Shown here: piece by piece, positions 27,733-36,730 of the stretch | How positions within the stretch are numbered: the first letter of the stretch is position 1 | Layout: each line of letters opens with the position of its first letter | NCBI GenBank assembly: GCA_022511505.1 | Contig: JAFLTK010000344.1 | Location: 1 to 36,730 of the forward strand | Length of the DNA stretch: 36,730 nt | Reading direction: 5' to 3' | Source of the DNA: Muribaculaceae bacterium | GTDB lineage: Bacteria; Bacteroidota; Bacteroidia; Bacteroidales; Muribaculaceae | The notes under the pieces: generated by a model | Seen by the model: the letters and a program-made list of their open reading frames with translations, nothing else | What the model was told of the DNA's origin: nothing | Database searches by the model: none | Position numbers and translations under genes: made by a program

Positions 27733-29190
27733 CTAAAAGTTTACATAAATGAAAGAACCGGCATCAAGGACACCAAACACGATTATAATTGCAAACAAAG
27801 CAACATATATAAGCCATCTGGCCCATGAACTATCCAGCCACTTGGTTTTTTCTTTAAGATATTCAGCCCTTAGTTCGGCAATGAATACAAGCAGGATGGC
27901 AAAGAAGGTCAATAACTTGTCGCTATTGGTCGCTTTATACATTATCTCTTGGGCTGAGTGATCTGTGAATATGCGAATGATAAAATTCCAAGCGTCAGAG
28001 ATTGTTGGCATCCTAAAGAAAACCCAAGCCACCGTGACCAAAATGAAAGTTAAAATAATTCTCAACGGTTTAACTCTCAAAAGCCACTTGTTATTGGCAT
28101 GTTTCCCTTTAGGGTCTATCCCAAGGCTTTTTTCAGCAATTTGGGCAACGCCATGTAGACCGCCCCAGAAAATAAATGTATAATTAGCACCGTGCCAGAG
28201 ACCTGATACCAAAAATGTTGCCATGATATTGGCATATTGTCGAGGTTTTGAGCAGCGACTTCCGCCAAGTGGAATGTAAACATGCTTGGTCAGCCATCTT
28301 GTCAAGGATATGTGCCATTTTCTCCAAAAATTTGTGACGCTATCTGCAAAATAAGGCCTGTCAAAGTTGTTGACAAGATGAAACCCAAGAGTTTTGGCTA
28401 TACCAATGGCCATCAATGAATATCCGGCAAAATCGCCATATATTTGTAATGTGAAGAATATCGCGGCGATTGCACAATTAAGACCTGAAAAATGCTCATA
28501 ATTGTTCATAACCGTGTTGACATAGAGCCCTAAACGGTCGGCGAATACACATTTCAACACCAGGCCCCACAGCACATATTTTAGACCCTCGACACCATGA
28601 CTGAAAACAAACTTTTTTTCGCTTTTTATTTGTGGAAGCAATTCAGAGGCCGTTGAGATGGGGCCACTTGCTGTCTGAGGAAAGAAAGAGCAAAATAATA
28701 TATAATCAGAAAGACATTTCTCGGCTGTCTCCTTTCGTCGGTAAACGTCAAAATAGTATCCGAGAGCCTGAAATGTAAAAAATGAGATGCCAACCGGTAT
28801 CGCCCAGTTCAATCCCGGTGAATCAAAATAAAGCCCAAAATGGTCTAAAGTGCTGAAAACTATTTGATTAATAAAATTGTAATATTTAAAGGTCAGCAAA
28901 GGGAGCAATGCGAGCACGGCAAACCCAATGCCATAGACTTTTCGTTTAGTGTGGTTGGAGTCAGAAGTCTGAGAGTCATCAAATTTATTGATGACTAACG
29001 CGCCCAGATAGGTTATCATCGTTACGCCGAACAAAACGATGGCAAACGATGGCTGAAAATTCATGTATAGCGCGTAACTGACGATTATCAGATACCATTT
29101 TCTCGCTTTTCTATATTTACTCGGGATGAGCCAATACAGAGCAAATATAAGAATGAATAACAGCCAAAACTTAAAACTATTAAAAAGCAT
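27733..29190 (-). CDS. MBOAT-family O-acyltransferase (AlgI/DltB-like)
   Basis: 485 aa polytopic; PYFADSVTNFWRKWHISLTRWLTKHVYIPLGGSR and LVSGLWHGANYTFIFWGGLHG. Confidence 0.94.
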   Translation of the reverse strand: MLFNSFKFWLLFILIFALYWLIPSKYRKARKWYLIIVSYALYMNFQPSFAIVLFGVTMITYLGALVINKFDDSQTSDSNHTKRKVYGIGFAVLALLPLLTFKYYNFINQIVFSTLDHFGLYFDSPGLNWAIPVGISFFTFQALGYYFDVYRRKETAEKCLSDYILFCSFFPQTASGPISTASELLPQIKSEKKFVFSHGVEGLKYVLWGLVLKCVFADRLGLYVNTVMNNYEHFSGLNCAIAAIFFTLQIYGDFAGYSLMAIGIAKTLGFHLVNNFDRPYFADSVTNFWRKWHISLTRWLTKHVYIPLGGSRCSKPRQYANIMATFLVSGLWHGANYTFIFWGGLHGVAQIAEKSLGIDPKGKHANNKWLLRVKPLRIILTFILVTVAWVFFRMPTISDAWNFIIRIFTDHSAQEIMYKATNSDKLLTFFAILLVFIAELRAEYLKEKTKWLDSSWARWLIYVALFAIIIVFGVLDAGSFIYVNF

Positions 29191-29223
29191 ATTTATGGAG
29201 GTGGTCGAGTGCTATTTATTTTG

Positions 29224-29231
29224 CAAATTTA
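29224..29231 (-). promoter_or_regulatory. -7 box for the MBOAT/SGNH operon
   Basis: caaattta on + strand = TAAATTTG on minus. Confidence 0.5.
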
Positions 29232-29368
29232 AGCATTCTACCTCTAATGACCTATAATTGCCGCACTAAAACAGTGCCACCGCATCAAAAATTACAGAGT
29301 AAAAGGCGATTCCCCGATTTCTACTTCTCCCTTCTCATTACCCCACTCAACATTCTCCGCTGAGCGAG

Positions 29369-30076
29369 TTAGAGTTCGTCGGGGTGCTTGCGGTAGTATT
29401 CCTCGAGGAGGTTATGGATGTTGAAGTAGAAGCCGCCGGCGGGACGTCCCTGAGGGTCTTTTACTTTAATGTATTCATAATAGGGGTCATAAAATACTTG
29501 GTCGGCAACGATGTAGTTCATCATGTTGAGGAGAACATATTCATGCTGTGGCTCGATGACAAACCATGCGTTTTCTTCGTCAAGGCCGGTGCCTGTCGAG
29601 ACGATTGCCATCAGCAGGTAGTTGAGTTTGTATTGCCAGATGGAGGCGAGATTTACTTTCCCTTTCTCGCGGTAGGCGCTGATGAGGAGCATCATTTGCT
29701 GAAGGTCAAAGGGGTTGTCGCCCAGTGCCTCAAGGGCGTAGGTGATTACCTCGTCACACTCGCTGCGGGTCAGTTTGCCATTGGCGAGGGTGCGGGCGTA
29801 GGTCAGCGGGTGTTCTGCCGACCGATAGGGTGTATAGTCTTCCTGAAAGACATAGCCGAGGTACAGGTGGCGATATTTGTCGATTTTCATGGCCGTGTCG
29901 TTGCGCTGATACTCCTCCATCAGTCGCGGGTAGTAGTAGCGCGACGAGGGGTCGGTCACTTCGCGTTTTATTTGGTCCATGTCCGGTTTTTCACGCTTGA
30001 GTTGGGGTAGAATCGATTGGGCCGAGGCTGAGAATGTGATAACGAAAGCGGTCAGTAGAGAGACGATATATTTCAT
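29369..30076 (-). CDS. DUF4919-like secreted protein
   Basis: Signal peptide MKYIVSLLTAFVITFSASAQ; YYYPRLMEEYQRNDTAMKIDKYRHLYLGYVFQEDYTPYR; start trimmed to ATG 30076. Confidence 0.7.
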   Translation of the reverse strand: MKYIVSLLTAFVITFSASAQSILPQLKREKPDMDQIKREVTDPSSRYYYPRLMEEYQRNDTAMKIDKYRHLYLGYVFQEDYTPYRSAEHPLTYARTLANGKLTRSECDEVITYALEALGDNPFDLQQMMLLISAYREKGKVNLASIWQYKLNYLLMAIVSTGTGLDEENAWFVIEPQHEYVLLNMMNYIVADQVFYDPYYEYIKVKDPQGRPAGGFYFNIHNLLEEYYRKHPDEL

Positions 30077-30582
30077 GGGTTGAGGGTTGAAAGGAGGGTG
30101 TATTGGGTGACTATGAGGCCGAGGGCGATGCCGACGATGCAAAGGGTGACAACGGCGGGTAATCCCTTGGCGGCAAGGTAGTTGAAGAAACGGCGCGATG
30201 GGAACTCGAGGTCGGCGCCGGCGGGAGTACGCATATAGGCGATAGCACCGAATGTCGCGCCGACAACGCTCCCTACAATCAGCATTGCACCTGACGCAAT
30301 CATGCCGACAAACGCGCCAACCAACGCGCCACCGGCGATATATGGCACTCCGCGACGGCTCTTAACCACCGCGACGGGTAGCAAATAGTTGATGCCCAGC
30401 ACAATCGCTGCTGCTACGGCCCAGAATATAACTTGCCCGGTTGACAGCATCAGATGCCCCGACAGGCGCGCGAGCAACAGACCGAGCCACGCCAGCGGCG
30501 CGCTCCACGATTGGGGTATAAATGCCATCACCACGGCGGCCGTCAGCATCACGCCGGCAACTATCAGCAGAAAAGTATTCAT
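30073..30582 (-). CDS. DUF456-like membrane protein
   Basis: 169 aa, polytopic, glycine-rich (GGALVGAFVGMIASGAMLIVGSVVGATFGAI); ATGA overlap with next gene. Confidence 0.7.
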   Translation of the reverse strand: MNTFLLIVAGVMLTAAVVMAFIPQSWSAPLAWLGLLLARLSGHLMLSTGQVIFWAVAAAIVLGINYLLPVAVVKSRRGVPYIAGGALVGAFVGMIASGAMLIVGSVVGATFGAIAYMRTPAGADLEFPSRRFFNYLAAKGLPAVVTLCIVGIALGLIVTQYTLLSTLNP

Positions 30583-30715
30583 CTTTTTGTGTTGTTGATG
30601 TTAATGTCGTTAATGTCGTTGCTGTTGTTAGTGTTGTTATTGTTTTTGGCAATAATTTTTTGCAATAGTTCCAGCAATAACACTTTATTATATTAACGTC
30701 GCCGGACGGGCGGTT

Positions 30716-30733
30716 GTTCGGTCAGGACCGAAC
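30716..30733 (-). terminator. Stem-loop downstream of the PgpH-like gene
   Basis: gttcggtc-ag-gaccgaac perfect 8-bp arms, 10 nt past the stop codon; no clear U tract. Confidence 0.4.
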
Positions 30734-30742
30734 GAACAAACA

Positions 30743-32812
30743 TTACTTCCCGGCCGGTTTCTTGAGGTCGGGGTAGGAGATGCGGGTGTGGTACATCGTT
30801 TTGAGGCGGTCGGCAAATACCTCTTTGATGATTTTGATGTCGTGGAACGAGATTGGCGAGTCGTTGTGTAGACCGTCGGCAATCTGGCCGTCAATTATTT
30901 TGTTGACAAGCGATTGGATAGCCTCGGGCGAGTAGTTGCTCAGCGAGCGAGAGGCGGCCTCGACGGCGTCGGCCATCATAAGGAGCGACGTTTCGCGGCT
31001 ACGCGGGTTTACACCTGCGTATGTGAACGGCGTCGGGTCGACATCCTCGTCGGGGTGGGCATTGCAATAGGTGTTATAGAAATATTTTGCACGTCCGGCA
31101 CCGTGATGCTCGCGGATAAACTTCTTGATAGCCTCGGGTAACTGAGCTTTTTCGGCCATCTCGAGTCCGTCGGTAACGTGGCTGGTGATAATGCGCGCGC
31201 TGACTTGCGGGTCGAGTCCGTTGTGGGGGCTGACGCCATACTGGTTTTCGGTGAAGAAGCCCGGGTTCTTGATTTTGCCAATGTCGTGGTAGAGGGCTCC
31301 GGCGCGGATAAGCAACTCATTGCCGCCAATCTTTTGGGCGGCAGCGGCGGCAAGGTTGGCAACGGCCATCGAGTGGTTGAATGTCCCGGGACACTGCTCG
31401 CTGAGTTCGCGCAGGAGTTTGTTGTTGGTGTCACTAAGTTCGACAAGGGTCACTCGCGAGGTGAAGCCAAATAGTTTCTCGATGAGAAACACCAGAATGT
31501 AGGCAAACGAGATCAGGACGCTGTTGATGGCAAAGTAGCCTATGAGGCGTGTCGACAGGCGCTCGATTGTGCCGGTCTGCATGACCTCGATGGCGACGTA
31601 GGCCACAGTATATGCGATAAATACATAAAGGGCGGTTTTGACCAACTGACTGCGGCGCGAGAGTTCCTTGATAGAGTTGATGCCAACCGAGCCGGCAATT
31701 ACCTGTAGGTAGATGAACTCGAGCGGGAAGTTGGCAACCATGGTGCAGAGGAGTGTGACGGTCAAGTGGGTGAACAGGGCCGTTCTCGTGTCGAGGAAAA
31801 TAACCGTCATCACCGGGACCATGACCAGCGGGATGATGTAGAGAGCGCTGAAACTCTCCTTGACCACGATAAACGACACGACGGTAAACGCCACAATCAT
31901 CATCATCAGAAACAACAGCGAGCGCGAGTCGTTGTAATAGTCGGGGCGAAAAAAATATAAGTAGGAGTATAAAGCGCCTATAATCAGAATGATATATAAC
32001 AACTGGCCGGCGAGCGGATAGTAACTTGTCGAGATATTGTCGCCGCCGCGCTCGGTCGCAATTTCCTCGTAGGTATCGAGAACGGTAGCGAGGCGAAGGG
32101 TGACGATGTCGCCGCGGTCGATGATGCGTTCACCTTGTTGGATGACGCCGATGGGGGCTGTTGCGCGCTGATACATTTCCTGAAGCATGCGGTTGTTTTC
32201 GAGCGTGTCGAGTTCGACATTGGGCGTGAGGAGGTCGGCAAGGTGGGTGGCCATAATCGTGCGGTGATAGCGGTCGTCGTTGCCAAAGAGGCTGTCGAGC
32301 ATCGCGTAGGCCATGCGTGGCGACAGGAACTCGGTCGTCGGGACTGAGACGGCCGTGTTGTCTTCAATATAGCGAACCGACGGTAACTCGCCGTTTTTAA
32401 TCTGGGAGAATGTGGCTTGGTCGACGATGCCGTTGCTGTAGAGGCGGGAAATCTCGGTAGTCAGATTGTTTTTCTCGATGGCGTTGAGGGGTACGTCGGG
32501 CGTCGAGGCGAGTCGCTCGTTAAGCTTGGCGATGTTTGCCTTAACGAGTGCATTATCAACCTTGTAGATAGGCTCGAAGACGCTGTTGATGCTGTCGATA
32601 GCGTGACGCTTGCTGATGGAGTCGAGGTGAACGGGGATGTCAAACGGGGCCGTCAGCAGCGAGTAGGTCCACGGGCGGTTGACCTCGTAGGTATAATGGT
32701 TGCGGTCCTCGGTCGGCACAAAATAGACGATGACTACCACTGTCACGAGCATCAACACCCAGCGCAGGAGGCCGGTTGTGCTCGGTTTCTTTATGGAGAA
32801 TTTCTTTTTCAT
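30743..32812 (-). CDS. pgpH: 7TM-HD family phosphohydrolase, PgpH-like c-di-AMP phosphodiesterase
   Basis: 689 aa; N-terminal extracytoplasmic region, multi-TM core, HD domain HSMAVANLAAAAAQKIGGNELLIRAGALYHDIGKI. Confidence 0.88.
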   Translation of the reverse strand: MKKKFSIKKPSTTGLLRWVLMLVTVVVIVYFVPTEDRNHYTYEVNRPWTYSLLTAPFDIPVHLDSISKRHAIDSINSVFEPIYKVDNALVKANIAKLNERLASTPDVPLNAIEKNNLTTEISRLYSNGIVDQATFSQIKNGELPSVRYIEDNTAVSVPTTEFLSPRMAYAMLDSLFGNDDRYHRTIMATHLADLLTPNVELDTLENNRMLQEMYQRATAPIGVIQQGERIIDRGDIVTLRLATVLDTYEEIATERGGDNISTSYYPLAGQLLYIILIIGALYSYLYFFRPDYYNDSRSLLFLMMMIVAFTVVSFIVVKESFSALYIIPLVMVPVMTVIFLDTRTALFTHLTVTLLCTMVANFPLEFIYLQVIAGSVGINSIKELSRRSQLVKTALYVFIAYTVAYVAIEVMQTGTIERLSTRLIGYFAINSVLISFAYILVFLIEKLFGFTSRVTLVELSDTNNKLLRELSEQCPGTFNHSMAVANLAAAAAQKIGGNELLIRAGALYHDIGKIKNPGFFTENQYGVSPHNGLDPQVSARIITSHVTDGLEMAEKAQLPEAIKKFIREHHGAGRAKYFYNTYCNAHPDEDVDPTPFTYAGVNPRSRETSLLMMADAVEAASRSLSNYSPEAIQSLVNKIIDGQIADGLHNDSPISFHDIKIIKEVFADRLKTMYHTRISYPDLKKPAGK

Positions 32813-35061
32813 ACGCGTTCAGCAATTTTTACGCCATTGATTTTCTTTACTTTATCACAGAGGTCGGCAACGACGCGGCGATTGTCGACCATGACGCTGA
32901 GATCACAGGAGAAAACCTCGTCGTGGGCGCTGATGTTGAGGTTACGGATGTCGAAATTGAGGCTATGGGAAATCAGCGCAGTCAGTTCCTGGAGGATACC
33001 GTGGCGGTCGATTCCCTCGATGTGGATGCCGGCGAGGAACTTGACATTGTCGGTAGCCCACTCGGTGGCGACTATGCGCGGGCCGTAGGATGCCTTGAGC
33101 ACCTGGGCGCGCGGGCATGTCAGCGCGTGGACCTCGACGTGGTTGTCGGGGCGCACATAGCCCATGACGTCGTCGCCCGGAATGGGGCTACAGCAGTCCA
33201 TCAGTTCAAAGTTGGGCTTATCGTCGACATAGCGCAGGACATAACGCTCTTTCATGTTGACGGGCGGAAGCACTTCGGTTGCCTCGGCCTGTTCAGGCGT
33301 CTCAACCGGCTTTGAGCGGCGGCGCTTGCCGGGCATGCGGAACAGTTTGGTGAAAAACGAACTGCGGGCCTTGTCGCTGCCGTGGGATATATATTGGTCA
33401 ATGTTTATCTCCTCGTTTCCAAGACGATAGAAAAGATCGTCGCGGTTGCCTACGTGGAAGGTGCCGAGGATTTTGGTCATGACATCGTTGTTGAGCTCGA
33501 TGGAGTTTTCGGCAACAAAGGCCTCAAAAATTTCACGGCCTTTCTCGATGAGGGGCTGGCGCTCGCGTCGCAAGGCTTGTCGCAATCGCGTTTTGCCCTT
33601 GGCGGTGGCAAGGTTGTTAATCCACTCGGCCTTAGGTGTTTGGCTCTTGGAAGTCAAGACCTCGACCTGGTCGCCGCTCTTGAGGCGGTGGCTGAGGGGG
33701 ACGAGTTTGTGGTTGACTTTGCCGGCGATACAGTGAGTACCGAGTTCAGAGTGCAGGGCAAACGCCAGGTCGAGCACACTGGCGCCGTTGGGTAGCGTCA
33801 GCAGTTCGCCTTTGGGTGTAAATACCACAATCTCAGAGGCAAATAGGTTGAGTTTCAGTGTGTCGAGGAAGTCGATGGCGTTTGGGTTCGGGTCGTCGAG
33901 GATGTCCTTGATAGTCTTGAGCCACACGTTGAGTTCGCTCTCCTCGTCGCCCTCGCCAATCTTGTATTTCCAATGGGCGGCAAATCCTTTTTCGGCAATT
34001 TCGTCCATGCGGCGAGAGCGGATTTGAACCTCAATCCAGTTGCCGTCGGGGCCCATAACAGTCAGGTGCAGAGCCTGATAGCCGTTGGCTTTCGGTATGT
34101 TAATCCAGTCGCGGGTGCGGTCGGGATGCAGTCGGTAGAGGTCGGTGATGGCCGAGTAGATGTTCCAGCAGATAACCTTCTCGTCGGCGGCGTTGTCACA
34201 GTCAAAGATGATGCGCATCGCATAGAGGTCATATACCTCCTCAAACGGCACCTGCTTGGCCTGCATTTTGCGCCAGATAGAGTAAACCGACTTCAATCGC
34301 GCCTTGGCGTCAAATTTGAGGCCCATCGCGTGGAGTCGCTCCTTGATGGGTAGCGAGAAATCGTTGTAGACGGTGGTGCGTCGTGCCTCTGACTGCTTGA
34401 TTAGGCGGTCAATGCGCTCATATTCGGCCGGATGCTCGTATTTGAAACTGAGGTCCTCGAGTTCGGTCTTGATAAGGAAAAGCCCGAGGCGATGGGCCAA
34501 CGGCGCATAGATGTAGAGCGTCTCGCCGGCGATTTTATACTGTTTGTTAGGCGCCATCGAGCCGAGAGTGCGCATGTTGTGAAGGCGGTCGGCCATCTTG
34601 ATGAGGACCACGCGGATATCCTCGCTCATTGTCAGCAAGAGTTTGCGGAAGTTCTCGGCCTGTGCCGACGCTTGGTCGCCAAAAATACCTCCCGAAATCT
34701 TTGTCAACCCCTCGACAAGTTGAGCGATTTTCTTGCCAAACTGTTGCTCGATGTCCTCGACGGTGTAGTCGGTATCTTCGACGACGTCGTGGAGCAGCGC
34801 GGCGCAAATCGACGTCGAGCCAAGCCCTATCTCCTGGCTCGCAATCTTGGCCACGGCGATAGGGTGGAGTATGTAAGGTTCGCCCGAGCGGCGGCGGATG
34901 CCCTTGTGGGCCTCTTTGGCAAAGCGGAACGCGCGCTCGATTATTTCCACCTTCTTGCGGTGGTTGCTTGCCAGATAGCCGTTGAGGACATCGCGAAACT
35001 CGGCTTCGACGAGGCGGTCCTCCTCTTGGGGGGTGAGAGAATATTCTTTGGGGGTACTCAT
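32809..35061 (-). CDS. RelA/SpoT family (p)ppGpp synthetase/hydrolase
   Basis: HD-type AALLHDVVEDTDYT, synthetase, TGS (VFTPKGELLTLPNGASVLDLAFALHSELG) and ACT domains. Start trimmed to ATG 35061 because TACCTTTG -7 box sits at 35085-35078. Confidence 0.95.
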   Translation of the reverse strand: MSTPKEYSLTPQEEDRLVEAEFRDVLNGYLASNHRKKVEIIERAFRFAKEAHKGIRRRSGEPYILHPIAVAKIASQEIGLGSTSICAALLHDVVEDTDYTVEDIEQQFGKKIAQLVEGLTKISGGIFGDQASAQAENFRKLLLTMSEDIRVVLIKMADRLHNMRTLGSMAPNKQYKIAGETLYIYAPLAHRLGLFLIKTELEDLSFKYEHPAEYERIDRLIKQSEARRTTVYNDFSLPIKERLHAMGLKFDAKARLKSVYSIWRKMQAKQVPFEEVYDLYAMRIIFDCDNAADEKVICWNIYSAITDLYRLHPDRTRDWINIPKANGYQALHLTVMGPDGNWIEVQIRSRRMDEIAEKGFAAHWKYKIGEGDEESELNVWLKTIKDILDDPNPNAIDFLDTLKLNLFASEIVVFTPKGELLTLPNGASVLDLAFALHSELGTHCIAGKVNHKLVPLSHRLKSGDQVEVLTSKSQTPKAEWINNLATAKGKTRLRQALRRERQPLIEKGREIFEAFVAENSIELNNDVMTKILGTFHVGNRDDLFYRLGNEEINIDQYISHGSDKARSSFFTKLFRMPGKRRRSKPVETPEQAEATEVLPPVNMKERYVLRYVDDKPNFELMDCCSPIPGDDVMGYVRPDNHVEVHALTCPRAQVLKASYGPRIVATEWATDNVKFLAGIHIEGIDRHGILQELTALISHSLNFDIRNLNISAHDEVFSCDLSVMVDNRRVVADLCDKVKKINGVKIAERV

Positions 35062-35077
35062 TGCTATATTTAATTCA

Positions 35078-35085
35078 CAAAGGTA
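35078..35085 (-). promoter_or_regulatory. -7 box for relA/spoT-pgpH operon
   Basis: caaaggta on + strand = TACCTTTG on minus. Confidence 0.5.
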
Positions 35086-35150
35086 CAAAATATTTTTAAA
35101 TCCCGCGCGTGAAATTCAGTGCAGTTGCCGGCGCCCGCTCTAAAATCGAG

Positions 35151-35654
35151 TTACTTTAGGGTGGCGAGGAGGGCGAGGGGTGTTTTGTGGAGGAAGGGGT
35201 GGCGCCAGGTAGGGTCGATTTGTGCCATGGGGCGGAGGACGAAGTCGCGCAAGTGCATGCGGGGGTGGGGGAGGGTGAGGGTTGGTGTGTCTATTACGCG
35301 GCCGCCAAGGTCGATGATGTCGATGTCGATAGTGCGGTCGATGTATTGGCCGTCGGCGTCGCGATGGGGCGCGGGGTCGATGGCTTTTTCGACTGACTGG
35401 AGAAGATGAAGTAAATCGTGGGGCGAAAGGGGGCACGGGAAGGCGATGCCGATGTTAAGATATTGATTTGGCGAGTCATAGCCCCACGGAACGGAGGTGT
35501 AGACGTCGGAACGCACAACCCGGCCTCCGGGTGCAACGGCCGCCCCTGATGCTATAAGGGCGACCGCCCGGTCGATGTTACCGGAGCGGTCGCCTTTATT
35601 GGAACCGATGTTGACGTGGGCAACGGGCCACGACTTGACCATCGTATCAGTCAA
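35151..35654 (-). CDS. folK: 2-amino-4-hydroxy-6-hydroxymethyldihydropteridine diphosphokinase
   Basis: 167 aa; HVNIGSNKGDRSGNI, DRTIDIDIIDLGG, LPHPRMHLRDFVLRPM. Confidence 0.93.
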   Translation of the reverse strand: MTDTMVKSWPVAHVNIGSNKGDRSGNIDRAVALIASGAAVAPGGRVVRSDVYTSVPWGYDSPNQYLNIGIAFPCPLSPHDLLHLLQSVEKAIDPAPHRDADGQYIDRTIDIDIIDLGGRVIDTPTLTLPHPRMHLRDFVLRPMAQIDPTWRHPFLHKTPLALLATLK

Positions 35655-35681
35655 TGTTTACAGAATTTGAGCGCGCTCAAA

Positions 35682-36730
35682 TTAGAGGGATTTCTTGACC
35701 TCGACTTCTTCAAATGCCTCGATGAGGTCGTGCTCGTGGAGGTCGTTGTAGCCGGCGATGCTCATACCGCAATCATAACCTGAGGTGACTTCCTTGACGT
35801 CGTCCTTGAGGCGCTTGAGTGAACCGAGTTCACCGGTGTAGCGAACGATACCGTCGCGAATGAGGCGCACCTTGCAGCCGCGCTTGATTTTGCCTTCACG
35901 CACGATACAACCGGCGATGGTGCCGACCTTGGAGATATGGAACGTCTGGAGTATCTCGGCCGTACCGATAACTTCCTCCTTGATTTCGGGAGCAAGCATG
36001 CCCTCCATAGCGTCCTTAACCTCCTCGATTGCCTGGTAGATAACCGAGTAGAGGCGGATTTCGACGCCGTCGCGCTCGGCGGCACGTCGTGCGGCAAGCG
36101 AAGGACGCACCTGGAAACCGATGATGATGGCGTCGGAGGCGGCGGCGAGAGTGACGTCGCTTTCAGAAATTTCACCGACGGCCTTGTGGATGACGTTAAC
36201 CTGGATTTCCTCGGTCGAGAGTTTGATGAGCGAGTCGCTGAGAGCCTCGATAGAGCCGTCGACGTCGCCCTTGACAATGATGTTGAGTTCCTGGAAGTTG
36301 CCGATTGCGCGGCGGCGACCGATATCCTCGAGGGTGAGGATTTTCTTGGTGCGGAGGCCGAGTTCGCGCTGGAGTTGCTCGCGCTTGTTGGCAATCTCGC
36401 GTGCTTCCTGTTCCGAGTCCATGACGTTGAACGTGTCGCCGGCGGTGGGCGCGCCGTTCAGGCCGAGGATGAGGGCGGGCTCGGCGGGACCGGCCGAGGT
36501 GATGCGCTGGTTGCGCTCGTTGAACATGGCGCGAATTTTACCGTGGTGGGTACCGGCAAGAATGATGTCGCCGACGCGCAGGGTGCCGTTCTGGACAAGC
36601 ACGGTGGCAACATAGCCGCGACCCTTGTCGAGCGACGACTCGATGATTGAGCCGGTTGCCTTACGGTTGGGGTTGGCTTTCAGTTCAAGCATTTCGGCCT
36701 CGAGGAGCACTTTCTCCATGAGTTCGTCAA
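35682..36730 (-). CDS. infB: Translation initiation factor IF-2, C-terminal part; 5' end outside the window
   Basis: [37 protein letters not shown]...[19 protein letters not shown]...[25 protein letters not shown]; frame open to window edge. Confidence 0.97.
   Translation of the reverse strand, partial: DELMEKVLLEAEMLELKANPNRKATGSIIESSLDKGRGYVATVLVQNGTLRVGDIILAGTHHGKIRAMFNERNQRITSAGPAEPALILGLNGAPTAGDTFNVMDSEQEAREIANKREQLQRELGLRTKKILTLEDIGRRRAIGNFQELNIIVKGDVDGSIEALSDSLIKLSTEEIQVNVIHKAVGEISESDVTLAAASDAIIIGFQVRPSLAARRAAERDGVEIRLYSVIYQAIEEVKDAMEGMLAPEIKEEVIGTAEILQTFHISKVGTIAGCIVREGKIKRGCKVRLIRDGIVRYTGELGSLKRLKDDVKEVTSGYDCGMSIAGYNDLHEHDLIEAFEEVEVKKSL

Noticed and set aside
35140-35436. 98-aa minus-strand ORF rich in Pro/Arg/His overlapping folK
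   Set aside because: Out-of-frame reading of folK with biased composition; folK frame is strongly supported.
32776-36650. Long plus-strand ORFs (32776-33315, 34432-35073, 35937-36650) opposite relA/spoT and infB
   Set aside because: Antisense to well-supported genes with low-complexity translations; explained by GC-rich codon usage removing stop codons on the complementary strand.
1-36730. CRISPR array, rRNA, tRNA, IS element or prophage
   Set aside because: No regular spaced repeats, transposase, integrase or phage genes, and no tRNA-like cloverleaf noticed by eye in the intergenic regions. A tRNAscan/Infernal run would be needed to exclude small RNAs fully.

Overview
This looks like a Bacteroidales-type chromosome segment. 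TAnnTTTG promoter -7 boxes recur and the gene content fits; a Muribaculaceae-like host is my inference. From left to right: (1) a two-gene putative defence module on the minus strand, a PLD+SNF2/DEAH helicase followed by a DUF1016/YhcG-like PDDEXK nuclease missing from the ORF track because it runs off the window edge; (2) a tightly packed six-gene minus-strand operon (~4458-12466) encoding a vWA-like lipoprotein, a small multi-TM protein, a tubulin/FtsZ-like protein, a 1139-aa Hsp70/actin-fold ATPase and two TM/coiled-coil proteins, which is the best candidate for an undescribed system here; (3) BadF/GlcNAc-kinase-like, patatin and GH13 genes; (4) an AT-rich LRR secreted protein; (5) a short exopolysaccharide export cluster (Wza-like, Wzc-like, Wzy-like, SGNH) with no glycosyltransferases and two decayed genes at its end; (6) cysK, M18 peptidase, an SGNH/MBOAT O-acyltransferase pair, DUF4919-like and DUF456-like genes; (7) a translationally coupled RelA/SpoT - PgpH pair, folK and the 3' part of infB. 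Everything was read by eye from sequence and ORF translations. No database search was run, so family names rest on recognised motifs.
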